From Planctomycetota bacterium (GTDB taxonomy: Bacteria; Planctomycetota; Brocadiia; JAJRTI01): a stretch of DNA of 8,896 nt. The position numbers and the translations under genes were made by a program. The notes under the pieces were generated by a model, which ran no database searches, was not told the origin of the DNA, and worked only from the letters and a program-made list of their open reading frames with translations. Positions 1 to 6,053 of this stretch are shown one piece after another. Each line of letters begins with the position of its first letter. The stretch's first letter is position 1. Location: assembly GCA_024278415.1 (NCBI GenBank), contig JAJRTI010000797.1:1-8896 (forward strand). Direction: 5' to 3'.

Positions 1-257
1 CGGTCGGCCTCCTTGGGCGAAGCGAAAAGCGGCCAGAAGCTGGGGCCGCCGCGCATGCTAGGGATCTCCAGGCCGAGCGCGTCGGCCTTGGCCTTGAGCC
101 GCTCCGCAGACGCCTCGGGCTCCTCCAGGTTCGGCAGTCCGCCCTGCGGAGTGAGCGTGGGCTCGAAGCCATCGAACCCGGCGTCCTTGATCATGGGCAG
201 GATCTCGTTGCACTTCTGCTCGTCAGGGATAGCCAGCGAGAAGGCAATCTTATTCAT
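1..257 (-). CDS. Sugar phosphate isomerase/epimerase-like TIM-barrel protein (5' part only)
   Basis: The minus strand reads open from ATG at 257 to the window edge, giving 85 complete codons. The protein starts MNKIAFSLAIPDEQKCNEIL, followed by a helix and the segment DAGFDGFEPTL. This pattern, a short first beta strand followed by a helix and a 'GFDGxEP' second strand, is typical of the xylose isomerase-like TIM-barrel (AP endonuclease 2) superfamily, whose members isomerise or epimerise sugars and related polyols. The metal-binding residues would lie beyond the window edge, so the reaction and substrate cannot be named. An AAGGAG ribosome site lies 6 nt before the ATG, which supports this start. 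No signal peptide is visible, so a cytoplasmic protein is likely. It is divergent from the GH123 gene, and a promoter candidate lies about 110 nt upstream. The superfamily is fairly sure; the enzyme is not. Confidence 0.8.
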   Translation of the reverse strand, partial: MNKIAFSLAIPDEQKCNEILPMIKDAGFDGFEPTLTPQGGLPNLEEPEASAERLKAKADALGLEIPSMRGGPSFWPLFASPKEAD

Positions 258-364
258 GGGTCGCTCCTTGAGGGCGGTGCGCCTTGTGACGCAGCAAAGC
301 CGCAGAGAATAGCAGGAAGGGGAGAGCGTGGCACACCCCGTCTTGCAGTCGATTCCGAGGCAGC

Positions 365-392
365 ATTATACCTTGTGGCCAGGCCAGGGCAA
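365..392 (-). promoter_or_regulatory. Sigma70-like promoter for the isomerase-like gene
   Basis: On the minus strand there is a perfect TATAAT (complement of 365-370) preceded by TTGCCC (complement of 387-392), with a 16-nt spacer. It points at the gene starting at 257 and would give a leader of roughly 100 nt. The -35 box matches the consensus at four of six positions. No transcription data are available; this is a sequence match only. Confidence 0.45.
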
Positions 393-400
393 GGGGCGGC

Positions 401-430
401 GCGGTAGCCGCATTCGCCAGAATGCGGGGC
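401..430 (-). repeat. TGGC-loop hairpin, copy 3 (inverted orientation)
   Basis: CCGCATTC (408-415) pairs with GAATGCGG (420-427) around a four-base loop that reads TGGC on the minus strand. Read on that strand, the element aligns without gaps to the hairpins at 3656-3680 and 5313-5337. All three share CCCG at the outer stem, CTGGCG at the tip and CGGCT on the far side. Three stem pairs differ from the other copies, and every difference keeps base pairing. Confidence 0.65.
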
Positions 431-442
431 ACGACCTTAGCT

Positions 443-478
443 CCTTAGCGCAAATCTCGCGACAACATGTTGTCGATG
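443..478 (+). repeat. 36-bp direct repeat, copy A, with 14-bp palindrome
   Basis: This 36-base unit begins CCTTAGCGCAAAT and ends in the perfect palindrome GACAACATGTTGTC (461-474) plus GATG. It matches the copy at 681-716 at 34 of 36 positions. No T-rich tract follows, so it is not a terminator. It could be a protein-binding site or the end of a small mobile element. Confidence 0.75.
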
Positions 479-486
479 CGCTCCGT

Positions 487-624
487 TGTGGAGTGCGCCG
501 GCTTGACGGCGCTTTGGCTGGCAGCGCGTAGCGCTGCTTTGCATCCGCACACGCGCGATCCGTTCGCCAGCGACAGGCGAAAAGCTAAAGCGGCGGTCCC
601 GCACATGCGGGACCGCACTCCACA
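487..624. repeat. Multi-hairpin (cloverleaf-like) element bounded by 11-bp inverted arms
   Basis: Perfect 11-base arms, TGTGGAGTGCG (487-497) and CGCACTCCACA (614-624), enclose a row of small hairpins. These are 495-512 (6-bp stem), 521-537 (7-bp stem, 3-nt loop), 563-581 (6-bp stem) and 593-616 (11-bp stem, GCGGTCCCGCA and its complement). The first and last overlap the outer arms, so alternative foldings are possible. Hairpin-packed repeats of this style occur, as I recall, in GC-rich PVC-type genomes. No transposase is present. It may be a non-autonomous dispersed repeat. Confidence 0.6.
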
Positions 625-649
625 TGGGCTGCCGCGCGGCCGCCCCTCT

Positions 650-669
650 TTCGCAGCGAAGTCTGCGAA
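650..669. repeat. Small hairpin between repeat element and copy B
   Basis: TTCGCAG (650-656) pairs with CTGCGAA (663-669) around a six-base loop. A short run of A follows on the plus strand. It lies between the multi-hairpin element and the second 36-bp repeat copy and probably belongs to the same repeat cluster. Confidence 0.45.
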
Positions 670-680
670 AAAGCGTAGTG

Positions 681-716
681 CCTTAGCGCAAATATCGGGA
701 CAACATGTTGTCGATG
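681..716 (+). repeat. 36-bp direct repeat, copy B, with 14-bp palindrome
   Basis: This second copy of the unit at 443-478 is in the same orientation, 238 bp downstream, and differs at two positions, both outside the palindrome GACAACATGTTGTC (699-712). A further partial match, TAGTGCCTTA, occurs at 737-746. That fragment repeats the bases just before and at the start of this copy, so the unit may have been longer. Confidence 0.75.
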
Positions 717-795
717 TTCTGTCACCCTCCTACTCTTAGTGCCTTAAGCATTCGTACCTGCGACGAAAAACAAGAAGTTGCTCACGTGGAGCGGA

Positions 796-1052
796 TCCCG
801 AAGCCTCGGGACCGTCCGTCGGAACGCGAAGGCGTTCCGCTCCTGGGTTGCGGGCGCAGCCCGCTTTGTCAGCTTCCCGCAGCAAACGCGGAGGCTATCG
901 TTGGAGAATCCCAACGGGATTCCGTATGCTAGCCCAAGGTTGCGAGCGAAGCCTGTTCCCAGGGTAGCGGCCTGCGGCCGCAACCCTGGGCTGTACGCCG
1001 GAATCCCTTCGGGATTCTGTGGCGGGATCGCCGCAAGGGCATGGCCCCTGCG
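796..1052. repeat. Array of seven hairpins with tight loops
   Basis: Seven inverted repeats are packed into about 260 bp: 796-811 (6-bp stem), 820-839 (8-bp, loop GAAG), 850-864 (6-bp, loop GCA), 906-922 (7-bp GAATCCC, loop AAC), 958-990 (14 pairs with one A-A mismatch, loop TGC), 1001-1017 (the same GAATCCC stem, loop TTC) and 1032-1052 (two 4-bp blocks). Loops are three or four bases. The stem GAATCCC/GGGATTC is used twice with different loops. Density and style point to a dispersed structured repeat, not a gene. Confidence 0.6.
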
Positions 1053-1055
1053 CTA

Positions 1056-1087
1056 CGTGTCACATGTGACATCACACATGTGACACG
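1056..1087. promoter_or_regulatory. Operator-like 13-bp inverted repeat before the GH123 gene
   Basis: CGTGTCACATGTG (1056-1068) and CACATGTGACACG (1075-1087) are perfect inverted arms separated by six bases. The left half itself contains a perfect 12-bp palindrome, GTCACATGTGAC (1059-1070), and the right half contains CACATGTG. The right arm ends 18 bp before the ATG at 1106, just upstream of the ribosome site. That place suits a repressor or activator site for the glycosidase gene, or an mRNA leader hairpin. Function is inferred from symmetry and position only. Confidence 0.5.
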
Positions 1088-1105
1088 ACACTAGCGGAGA
1101 CACGC

Positions 1106-3634
1106 ATGGATAACTCGATCAGTGTGGCTTTTGCCACAGCTATGTGCCTGGGCCTCGCGGCGACGCTATCCACCGCGGCGTCCACCGCGGACTCGATCGC
1201 GCCCATCTGGGCAGACACCGCGCCGGCTGTGAAGGCGGCCCTGCCCGCGCCGGCGCTGCACATGCGCTTCGACGACCGCACAGGCGAGGGCATTGCCGGC
1301 AGCCGCGGCCTCGACCTCGCGGCGGCCGGTGCGCAACCCCTTGCCGTGAATGACCGCCGCGCACTCGCCGCGCTCGACGAGGCCACGTCATTCACGATCA
1401 CCGGCTGGTTCCGCACGTCGCGGCGCGCGGCGAGCGCGGACCACGACTGCATCGCCCGGCTGGGCGGCAGCTTCTGCCTATTCCTCCAAGGCCAGTACCC
1501 CGGCCGGCTCCTCCTCGTGCTGCCGAAGACCGCGTCGGGCAAACGCGCGACGCCGGCGAGTTCGTGGTTTCGGCAGTACTTCCCCGCGATGTTCCGTGGG
1601 ACTTGGGCTTTCTTCGCAGTCACGTACGACGGCTCCCGCGTGAAGAACAACGTGGCTTTCTACTACGCGACCCCGCGTGACGCGGCCAAGCTCGACCAAC
1701 GCGTGTCGTGCGACGCCGGCCGGCTCGGCAGGGTCGGCGACGCCGCGCTCGTGGTGGGTGCGATGGACGCCGGCGGCAAGTTCAAGTTCCGCGGCGCGAT
1801 CGACAGCTTGCGCATCTACGCGAGCCGCGACGACGCATCGGCCGCGCTGAGCGCGGAGCAGGTCGAGGCCGTGCGGCAGGCCGATCTGGGCCGGCCGTGG
1901 CTGGCGCGCGTGGTGAAGCAAAAGCGCGGCCAACAGGCGAAGGTGGCTGAGGAGCGGAAACAGATCGCGGCTCGCTATTGGGGCCGCGGCTTCAACGCCG
2001 CGCGGGTGGAGTTGCTGCGCAACCAATTCCCCGATTGGCCGCCGCGGCCCGCGGGCGATACGCCCAAGAGCGTGCCGCGCGGTGCGCGAGCGCCGTTCAT
2101 GTTTGTGGCTAGGTCCAAGCAGGCGGCCGCGTGCCGCGTGCGCGTGTTGCCGATCCGCGGCGAACAGGGGCAGGCGCTCGCCGCGGACGCGACCGTCTAC
2201 GCGGTGCGGCCGGTTCCGGTCGAGGCAAACAACAACGGCGCCTGCGAGACGAGCGCCACGCGCAAGCCTAATCCGCTCTGGCGGCCTTACTTCGTGCGCG
2301 AGGCGCCGTTCCGCGTGGACGAGGTGCTCGAAGAGCGGAGCGAAGCCGCGCTCGTGGCGGGCGAGTATCAAGCGTTTGTCGTGGACTTGGCCGTGCCGCG
2401 CGGCGCCGCGCCTGGAGTGTACCGCGGCGCGGTGCAGTTCGAGGCCAACGGCCACACGGCCGACGCGTTGTTCGCGGTTCGGGTGCATCGCACGCGCGCG
2501 CCGGATCGCTTCGCGCTCAAGTCGATCCATTGGCTGCATCCCGAGCCCGAAAACCTGACGACCGCAACGCCACCTGCCTGGTGGAGCGAGGAGCACTGGC
2601 GCCTGCTCGAAAACGCCGGCCGCACCTTGCGCGCGTTCGGCGACACGGCCGTGCTCACGCCGGTGCTGGGCAAGAAGGGGACGGTGCAGGTGACGATCCG
2701 CAAGGACGGCTCGTACGCTTTTGATTTCACGCGCTTCGACCGCTGGATCGAGACCTTCAGCCGGCTGGGGTACGAGGAGTTCGACGGCCGCCACGTTGCG
2801 TCGTGGTTTCAGACACCGGCGTTCGACGAGCGCACGGGCAAGAAGGTGTCGCTGTTCCGCTGGGGGCGCATCGGCATCGACCCGGACACGCTCGCGTTCC
2901 TCGACGCGTTCTATCCCGTCTTCTACGCGCATCTGCGCGAAAAGGGCTGGGTCGAACGGTACGTGCAGTGCCAGCTCGACGAGCCGCACGACGAGGTGCG
3001 GTACCGCAACTTGGTGGCGCGGCTGCGCAAGTACATGCCGGGCGTGCGCAGCAAGGACGCGATCAACGGCAGCCCCGCGCGCTACTCGCCGCTGGTGGAC
3101 ATGCACGTGTTCTCGGTGGTGAGCCTGGAGCACCACGCGGCCCTCGCCGCGCAACGCCGGGCCGAGGGCAAGTCGGTGTGGTTCTACCAATGCGCCAGCC
3201 CGTATCCGCCCTATCCCAACCGCCACCTCGACGATCCGCTCATCGGTTCGCGGCTCTATCCGTGGCTCGCGTACCTGCTTGGAGCGGAAGGCTATCTATA
3301 CTGGGGCGCGAACATCTACCGCGGCGCGGACCCGTACAAGCATTCCGTGGGCCCGACCCGGCCCGGCGGCTATCGCAAGGTCGGCCACCCGCCCGGAGAC
3401 AACTGGATGTTCTACAAGTACGAAGACGGCCTGCGCCCGTCCATGCGCATGCTCGCGTTCCGGGAGGGGCTCCTCGACCACGCGCTGCTGACGATGCTGG
3501 CGAAGCGGGACAAGGCCAAGGCGGATGCGCTCATGCGCTCTATTGCCCGGTCGCTGCTGGACTACGCGCGCGAGCCTGGCGCGTATCACGCGGCGAGGCG
3601 CGCGCTGCTAGAGGCATTGGACGCAACGCAGTAG
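1106..3634 (+). CDS. LamG-domain GH123-type (DUF4091) glycoside hydrolase
   Basis: This is an 842-residue, probably exported glycosidase. Residues about 50-250 resemble a LamG/concanavalin-like sugar-binding fold, including the block FRGAIDSLRIYAS followed by LSAEQVEAV. Residues about 310-450 look like a beta sandwich. Residues about 460-790 match the DUF4091/GH123 catalytic region, with the acidic pair D625-E626 in QCQLDEPHDE. In GH123 N-acetylgalactosaminidases an adjacent Asp-Glu pair drives substrate-assisted cleavage, so a role in taking apart GalNAc-type glycans is likely but not proven. The N-terminus is hydrophobic (residues 7-27), but the first basic residue is K43, unusual for a signal peptide. 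An in-frame TGA at 1067 and a GGAG six bases before the ATG support this start. The gene ends with TAG and converges on the oxidoreductase gene, 62 bp away. Confidence 0.82.
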   Translation: MDNSISVAFATAMCLGLAATLSTAASTADSIAPIWADTAPAVKAALPAPALHMRFDDRTGEGIAGSRGLDLAAAGAQPLAVNDRRALAALDEATSFTITGWFRTSRRAASADHDCIARLGGSFCLFLQGQYPGRLLLVLPKTASGKRATPASSWFRQYFPAMFRGTWAFFAVTYDGSRVKNNVAFYYATPRDAAKLDQRVSCDAGRLGRVGDAALVVGAMDAGGKFKFRGAIDSLRIYASRDDASAALSAEQVEAVRQADLGRPWLARVVKQKRGQQAKVAEERKQIAARYWGRGFNAARVELLRNQFPDWPPRPAGDTPKSVPRGARAPFMFVARSKQAAACRVRVLPIRGEQGQALAADATVYAVRPVPVEANNNGACETSATRKPNPLWRPYFVREAPFRVDEVLEERSEAALVAGEYQAFVVDLAVPRGAAPGVYRGAVQFEANGHTADALFAVRVHRTRAPDRFALKSIHWLHPEPENLTTATPPAWWSEEHWRLLENAGRTLRAFGDTAVLTPVLGKKGTVQVTIRKDGSYAFDFTRFDRWIETFSRLGYEEFDGRHVASWFQTPAFDERTGKKVSLFRWGRIGIDPDTLAFLDAFYPVFYAHLREKGWVERYVQCQLDEPHDEVRYRNLVARLRKYMPGVRSKDAINGSPARYSPLVDMHVFSVVSLEHHAALAAQRRAEGKSVWFYQCASPYPPYPNRHLDDPLIGSRLYPWLAYLLGAEGYLYWGANIYRGADPYKHSVGPTRPGGYRKVGHPPGDNWMFYKYEDGLRPSMRMLAFREGLLDHALLTMLAKRDKAKADALMRSIARSLLDYAREPGAYHAARRALLEALDATQ

Positions 3635-3655
3635 GCCGAGCGGCTCCACACATCG

Positions 3656-3680
3656 CCCGAAGCCTGGCGGCTTCGGCTAC
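3656..3680 (+). repeat. TGGC-loop hairpin, copy 1, in a convergent gap
   Basis: CCGAAGCC (3657-3664) pairs with GGCTTCGG (3669-3676) around the loop TGGC. It sits in the 62-bp gap between two converging genes, where it could end transcription on both sides, but no T-run follows on either strand. Its flanks match copy 2 as well: over 3646-3678 against 5303-5335 only four of 33 positions differ, and two of those form one exchanged base pair (G-C to T-A). Confidence 0.7.
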
Positions 3681-3696
3681 GGCGGCCCAACGCGCC

Positions 3697-5190
3697 TCAC
3701 GCGCGCAGATGCGCGATCACGTCGTTCACCCCCGGTCGCTTCGTTAGCACCTGGGAGAAATCCTCCCGGCTTTCCACCGCCTTCTTGATGCGCGTGGTGA
3801 GCGCGGTGTCGCCCAGCAGGATCGCTCCCACGAGGAAGCTGTCGCGGAACACGAAGCGGCAGTACTGGCCGTCGGCTTCCTCCTCGATGGCTTGGTAGCT
3901 GCCGTCCTGCGGCTCGATCTCGCCAATGCTGAACAAGTCGAGCCCCAACACCTTGAGCGTATTCGAGCGCGGGATGCCTCCGAACTCTGCGGCCAGGCCG
4001 GCCGCGTTCATGCCCGCGATGCTGCCCTGGGCTTGGGACGCGGTCCAGATGCCGTACGTGACCCCGCGGTGCTCCGCCACGTCGCCCGCGGCGAGCACGT
4101 TGGGGTGGGACGAGGCGAGGTGGTTGTCGACGATCACGCCTTGGCTCACGTCGAGCCCGGCCATGCGCGCGAGGTAGCTGTTGGGCCGCACGCCGGTGGC
4201 CACGACCACGAGGTCCGCGGGGATCGTCGCGCCGTCCTCCAGCTCAATACCGCGGACGCGTTCGTCGCCGAGGATCTCTGCGGTACGGGCCTGCTTGCGG
4301 ACCTTCACGCCTACGTCGATCACGCGGCGTTCGAGCAACTCGCCCGCGCGTGGGTTGAGTTGCCGCGGCATGAGCCACGCGTGTCCCTCCAGGAGCGTCA
4401 CGTCGCCGCCGATGCGGGCCAGCGCGCCGGCCGTCTCCAGGCCTAGCAACCCGCCGCCCACGACCACGCAGGGGGCGCCAGCCTTGGCCGCGTCGAGGAT
4501 GCGTTGTGCGTCGTCGACGGTGCGGAACGCGGTCATGCCTTGCCGATGCGCGCCAGGGAAGGGCGGTACGAAGGGGTGCGCGCCGATGGTGAGCACGAGC
4601 TTGTCGAACGGCTCGTCGTCCGCGCCGCGGAGTTTCACCACGCCGGCATTCAGGTCGATGGCCGACACCTCGGCGCCGCGCATGAGCCGCACGCGGCGCT
4701 CGTCGTACCAGGCGGCTGGATGGACGGGGAGGTGGTCCTTGTCGATCTCATCCGCGAGGTATCGGGTGAGGTTGAGCCGGTAGTAGGGGAGTGTCGGCTC
4801 CTTCGACACGAGGACGATCTCGGCGTCGGGCGCGGCGTCGCGCAGCGCTTCGACCGCGGACAGGCCGGCAATGCCGGCGCCTACGACCACCACCTTGCCG
4901 GGTGCGCCGGCCGCCCGCGCCTTCTCTGCCAATTCTTCGAGCGGCTCGAAGCGGTCCTTGGGGGAGCCGCACACGGGGCAGTCGTCCGGCGGCAGGTCGC
5001 CGGTATGGATGTAGTTGCAGTTGAGGCAGCTCCAACGCGTGGCGGCCGGCCGGTCGGCCTTCTCTTCGCCCTCGAACGGCTCGAACGCCTCCTTTGGCGC
5101 GCCGCACACCGGGCACGCGTCCGGGGCTTCGCCGCGCTGGATGTATCCGCAGACATTGCACTTGAACGCTTGGGCTGGCGTTTCGGTCAT
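3697..5190 (-). CDS. Double-rubredoxin FAD-dependent NAD(P)H oxidoreductase
   Basis: This 497-residue cytoplasmic flavoprotein likely moves electrons from NAD(P)H via FAD to rubredoxin iron centres, and on to rubrerythrin encoded upstream. Two rubredoxin-like domains come first: C11/C14 with C26/C29, and C55/C58 with C71/C74, each ending in a CPVCG block. The oxidoreductase follows, with the FAD-binding GAGIAG (104-109), the NAD(P)-binding GGGLLG (245-250), ATGVRPN (331-337) and the second FAD motif around AAGD (367-370). The C-terminal domain starts near NTLKVLGLDLFS. Known NADH:rubredoxin oxidoreductases of anaerobes usually use a separate rubredoxin, so a double N-terminal fusion is less common. 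AGGAG sits about 7 nt before the ATG. It lies downstream of rubrerythrin on the same strand with a 228-bp gap containing hairpins, so it may have its own promoter. The family is confident; the exact partner is inferred. Confidence 0.88.
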   Translation of the reverse strand: MTETPAQAFKCNVCGYIQRGEAPDACPVCGAPKEAFEPFEGEEKADRPAATRWSCLNCNYIHTGDLPPDDCPVCGSPKDRFEPLEELAEKARAAGAPGKVVVVGAGIAGLSAVEALRDAAPDAEIVLVSKEPTLPYYRLNLTRYLADEIDKDHLPVHPAAWYDERRVRLMRGAEVSAIDLNAGVVKLRGADDEPFDKLVLTIGAHPFVPPFPGAHRQGMTAFRTVDDAQRILDAAKAGAPCVVVGGGLLGLETAGALARIGGDVTLLEGHAWLMPRQLNPRAGELLERRVIDVGVKVRKQARTAEILGDERVRGIELEDGATIPADLVVVATGVRPNSYLARMAGLDVSQGVIVDNHLASSHPNVLAAGDVAEHRGVTYGIWTASQAQGSIAGMNAAGLAAEFGGIPRSNTLKVLGLDLFSIGEIEPQDGSYQAIEEEADGQYCRFVFRDSFLVGAILLGDTALTTRIKKAVESREDFSQVLTKRPGVNDVIAHLRA

Positions 5191-5312
5191 GGCTGGACTC
5201 CTGTGGCTTTGGTGTCGACTGCAAGACGAACGCGCACAAGGCTACGGTTCCTGGCAACGGGGATCAAGTGGCATGGTGTGCTTCGGGCGCAGTGCTCCCG
5301 GCCCACAGATTG

Positions 5313-5337
5313 CCCGAATCCTGGCGGATTCGGCTGC
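5313..5337 (+). repeat. TGGC-loop hairpin, copy 2
   Basis: CCGAATCC (5314-5321) pairs with GGATTCGG (5326-5333) around TGGC. It is nearly identical to copy 1, with one compensated stem pair. It lies between rubrerythrin and the oxidoreductase gene, upstream of the latter. The site therefore differs from copy 1 (downstream of both neighbours), which argues for a dispersed repeat and against a dedicated terminator. Confidence 0.7.
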
Positions 5338-5346
5338 CAGGCAAAA

Positions 5347-5388
5347 GACAACGGGGACAGCCCGAGTAGGACTGTCCCCGCGATTGTC
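5347..5388 (-). terminator. Rubrerythrin terminator candidate / REP-like hairpin
   Basis: CGGGGACAG (5352-5360) pairs with CTGTCCCCG (5372-5380). On the minus-strand RNA the stem extends by three more pairs, one of them U-G, around a five-base loop; on the plus strand that position would be an unpaired C-A. The stem also extends outward by GACAA/TTGTC (5347-5351 with 5384-5388) across a three-base bulge. The core starts 38 bases after the rubrerythrin stop and is followed by TTGTCTTTT on the minus strand. This fits a rho-independent terminator for rubrerythrin, although the T-run is broken. GGGGACAG-type palindromes also resemble REP elements. Confidence 0.5.
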
Positions 5389-5418
5389 GAAACGGCTGGG
5401 CCATCGAGCGCTGCGAGG

Positions 5419-5919
5419 CTACTCGATGGTCGTGAACTTCGCCTTCGGCGCGCCGCACACTGGGCACGACTCGGGCGCGTCGCCTTCGATGGTGTTGCCG
5501 CAGATCTCGCACACGACGATAGGGCTCGCGGGCAGGTCGTTGCCGGCCTTGAGCGCTTCGGCGGCTTTGGAATAGAGACCGTGGTGGATCTCTTCGACCG
5601 CGAGCGCGTTGCGGAAGCTCGCGACCGCGGCGTTGTTGCCTTCGGCCTCGGCCTCTTGGAGGAAGCCGGGGTACATCTCCTTGAACTCGAAGCCTTCGCC
5701 TTCGATCGCGGCCGCGACGTTCTCAGTCGAGCTGCCTACGCCCTTGAGCACGCGGAGGTGCGCGTGCGCGTGCACGGTTTCAGCCTCGGCCGCGGAGCGG
5801 AAGAGCTTTGCGATCTGAGGGTAGCCCTCTTCGTCGGCCTTCTTAGCAAAGGCTAAGTATTTCCGGTTAGCCTGGCTCTCGCCGGCAAATGCAGCTTGCA
5901 GGTTATCAGTCGTTGCCAT
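5419..5919 (-). CDS. rbr: Rubrerythrin
   Basis: This is a 166-residue rubrerythrin, a cytoplasmic di-iron protein that reduces hydrogen peroxide in anaerobes using electrons from a rubredoxin reductase. The ferritin-like four-helix part (1-130) carries the expected carboxylate and His ligands: E14, E47 with H50 (ExxH), E81, an acidic cluster at E89-E93, and E109 with H112 (ExxH). The rubredoxin-like tail has C137/C140 and C152/C155 ending in CPVCGAPKAKF. The length is normal for the short rubrerythrin type. The frame stays open upstream to 5985, but the ATG at 5919 is the likely start: AAGGAG precedes it by six bases and the protein begins with the usual DNLQAAFAGE. It ends with TAG. The neighbouring oxidoreductase is a likely electron donor. 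Confidence 0.95.
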   Translation of the reverse strand: MATTDNLQAAFAGESQANRKYLAFAKKADEEGYPQIAKLFRSAAEAETVHAHAHLRVLKGVGSSTENVAAAIEGEGFEFKEMYPGFLQEAEAEGNNAAVASFRNALAVEEIHHGLYSKAAEALKAGNDLPASPIVVCEICGNTIEGDAPESCPVCGAPKAKFTTIE

Positions 5920-5995
5920 TAGGGACTCCTTCCAAGACGTGGATGAAACGAATTCGCAGGGCGGACCGCCCGGTGGCCGGGCCACACGTAGACAC

Positions 5996-6014
5996 CAATG
6001 TTAGCGGGCGTGGC
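5996..6014 (-). promoter_or_regulatory. Shared 19-nt motif upstream of rubrerythrin
   Basis: Read on the minus strand this is GCCACGCCCGCTA-A-C-A-TTG. The same motif with two changes lies at 6345-6363, upstream of the 75-residue gene, in the same orientation. Here it is 77-95 nt before the start codon. A TATACA box (complement of 6021-6026) lies seven bases further upstream and could be a -10 element, but no good -35 box accompanies it. A common regulator or leader element is possible. Confidence 0.4.
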
Positions 6015-6053
6015 CCGGTCTGTATAGGGGGGGAGCGAGTGGCAGTCTTGCCC

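Larger units (their letters stand above)
258..1105. other. 848-bp gene-free region dense in short hairpins and repeats
   Basis: No convincing gene is seen between the divergent isomerase-like and GH123 genes. Open frames here translate into low-complexity, Arg/Pro/Ser-rich text that follows the inverted repeats, so they look spurious. From left to right the stretch holds the isomerase promoter, a TGGC-loop hairpin (401-430), a 36-bp direct repeat (443-478), a multi-hairpin element (487-624), a 7-bp-stem hairpin (650-669), the second repeat copy (681-716), a fragment resembling the start of that repeat (737-750), a second hairpin array (796-1052) and a long inverted repeat (1056-1087). Confidence 0.7.

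Noticed and set aside
1059..1080. CRP/FNR-type binding site before the GH123 gene
   Set aside because: TGTGA and TCACA halves occur, but with a two-base gap instead of the six required, so the CRP pattern is not met.
778..1083. A 101-codon plus-strand open frame in the gene-free region
   Set aside because: Its translation follows the hairpin repeats and is Arg/Pro/Ser-rich with no domain and no ribosome site. It is better explained as a structured repeat.
258..1105. CRISPR array or tRNA gene in the repeat-rich region
   Set aside because: There are only two copies of the 36-bp unit, spaced 202 bp apart with no regular spacers, and no T-loop or acceptor-stem pattern was found.
1478..3226. A 582-codon open frame on the minus strand opposite the GH123 gene
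   Set aside because: It is rich in His, Arg and Ala with no recognisable domain, as expected for the antisense of high-GC coding DNA. The plus-strand frame has clear LamG and GH123 features.
4504..5856. A 450-codon plus-strand open frame across the oxidoreductase and rubrerythrin genes
   Set aside because: It runs antisense through two well-recognised genes and their spacer and has no family motifs.
5920..5985. Upstream start at 5985 for rubrerythrin
   Set aside because: The extra 22 residues are unlike any rubrerythrin N-terminus, and the AAGGAG site sits inside that extension, correctly spaced for the ATG at 5919.
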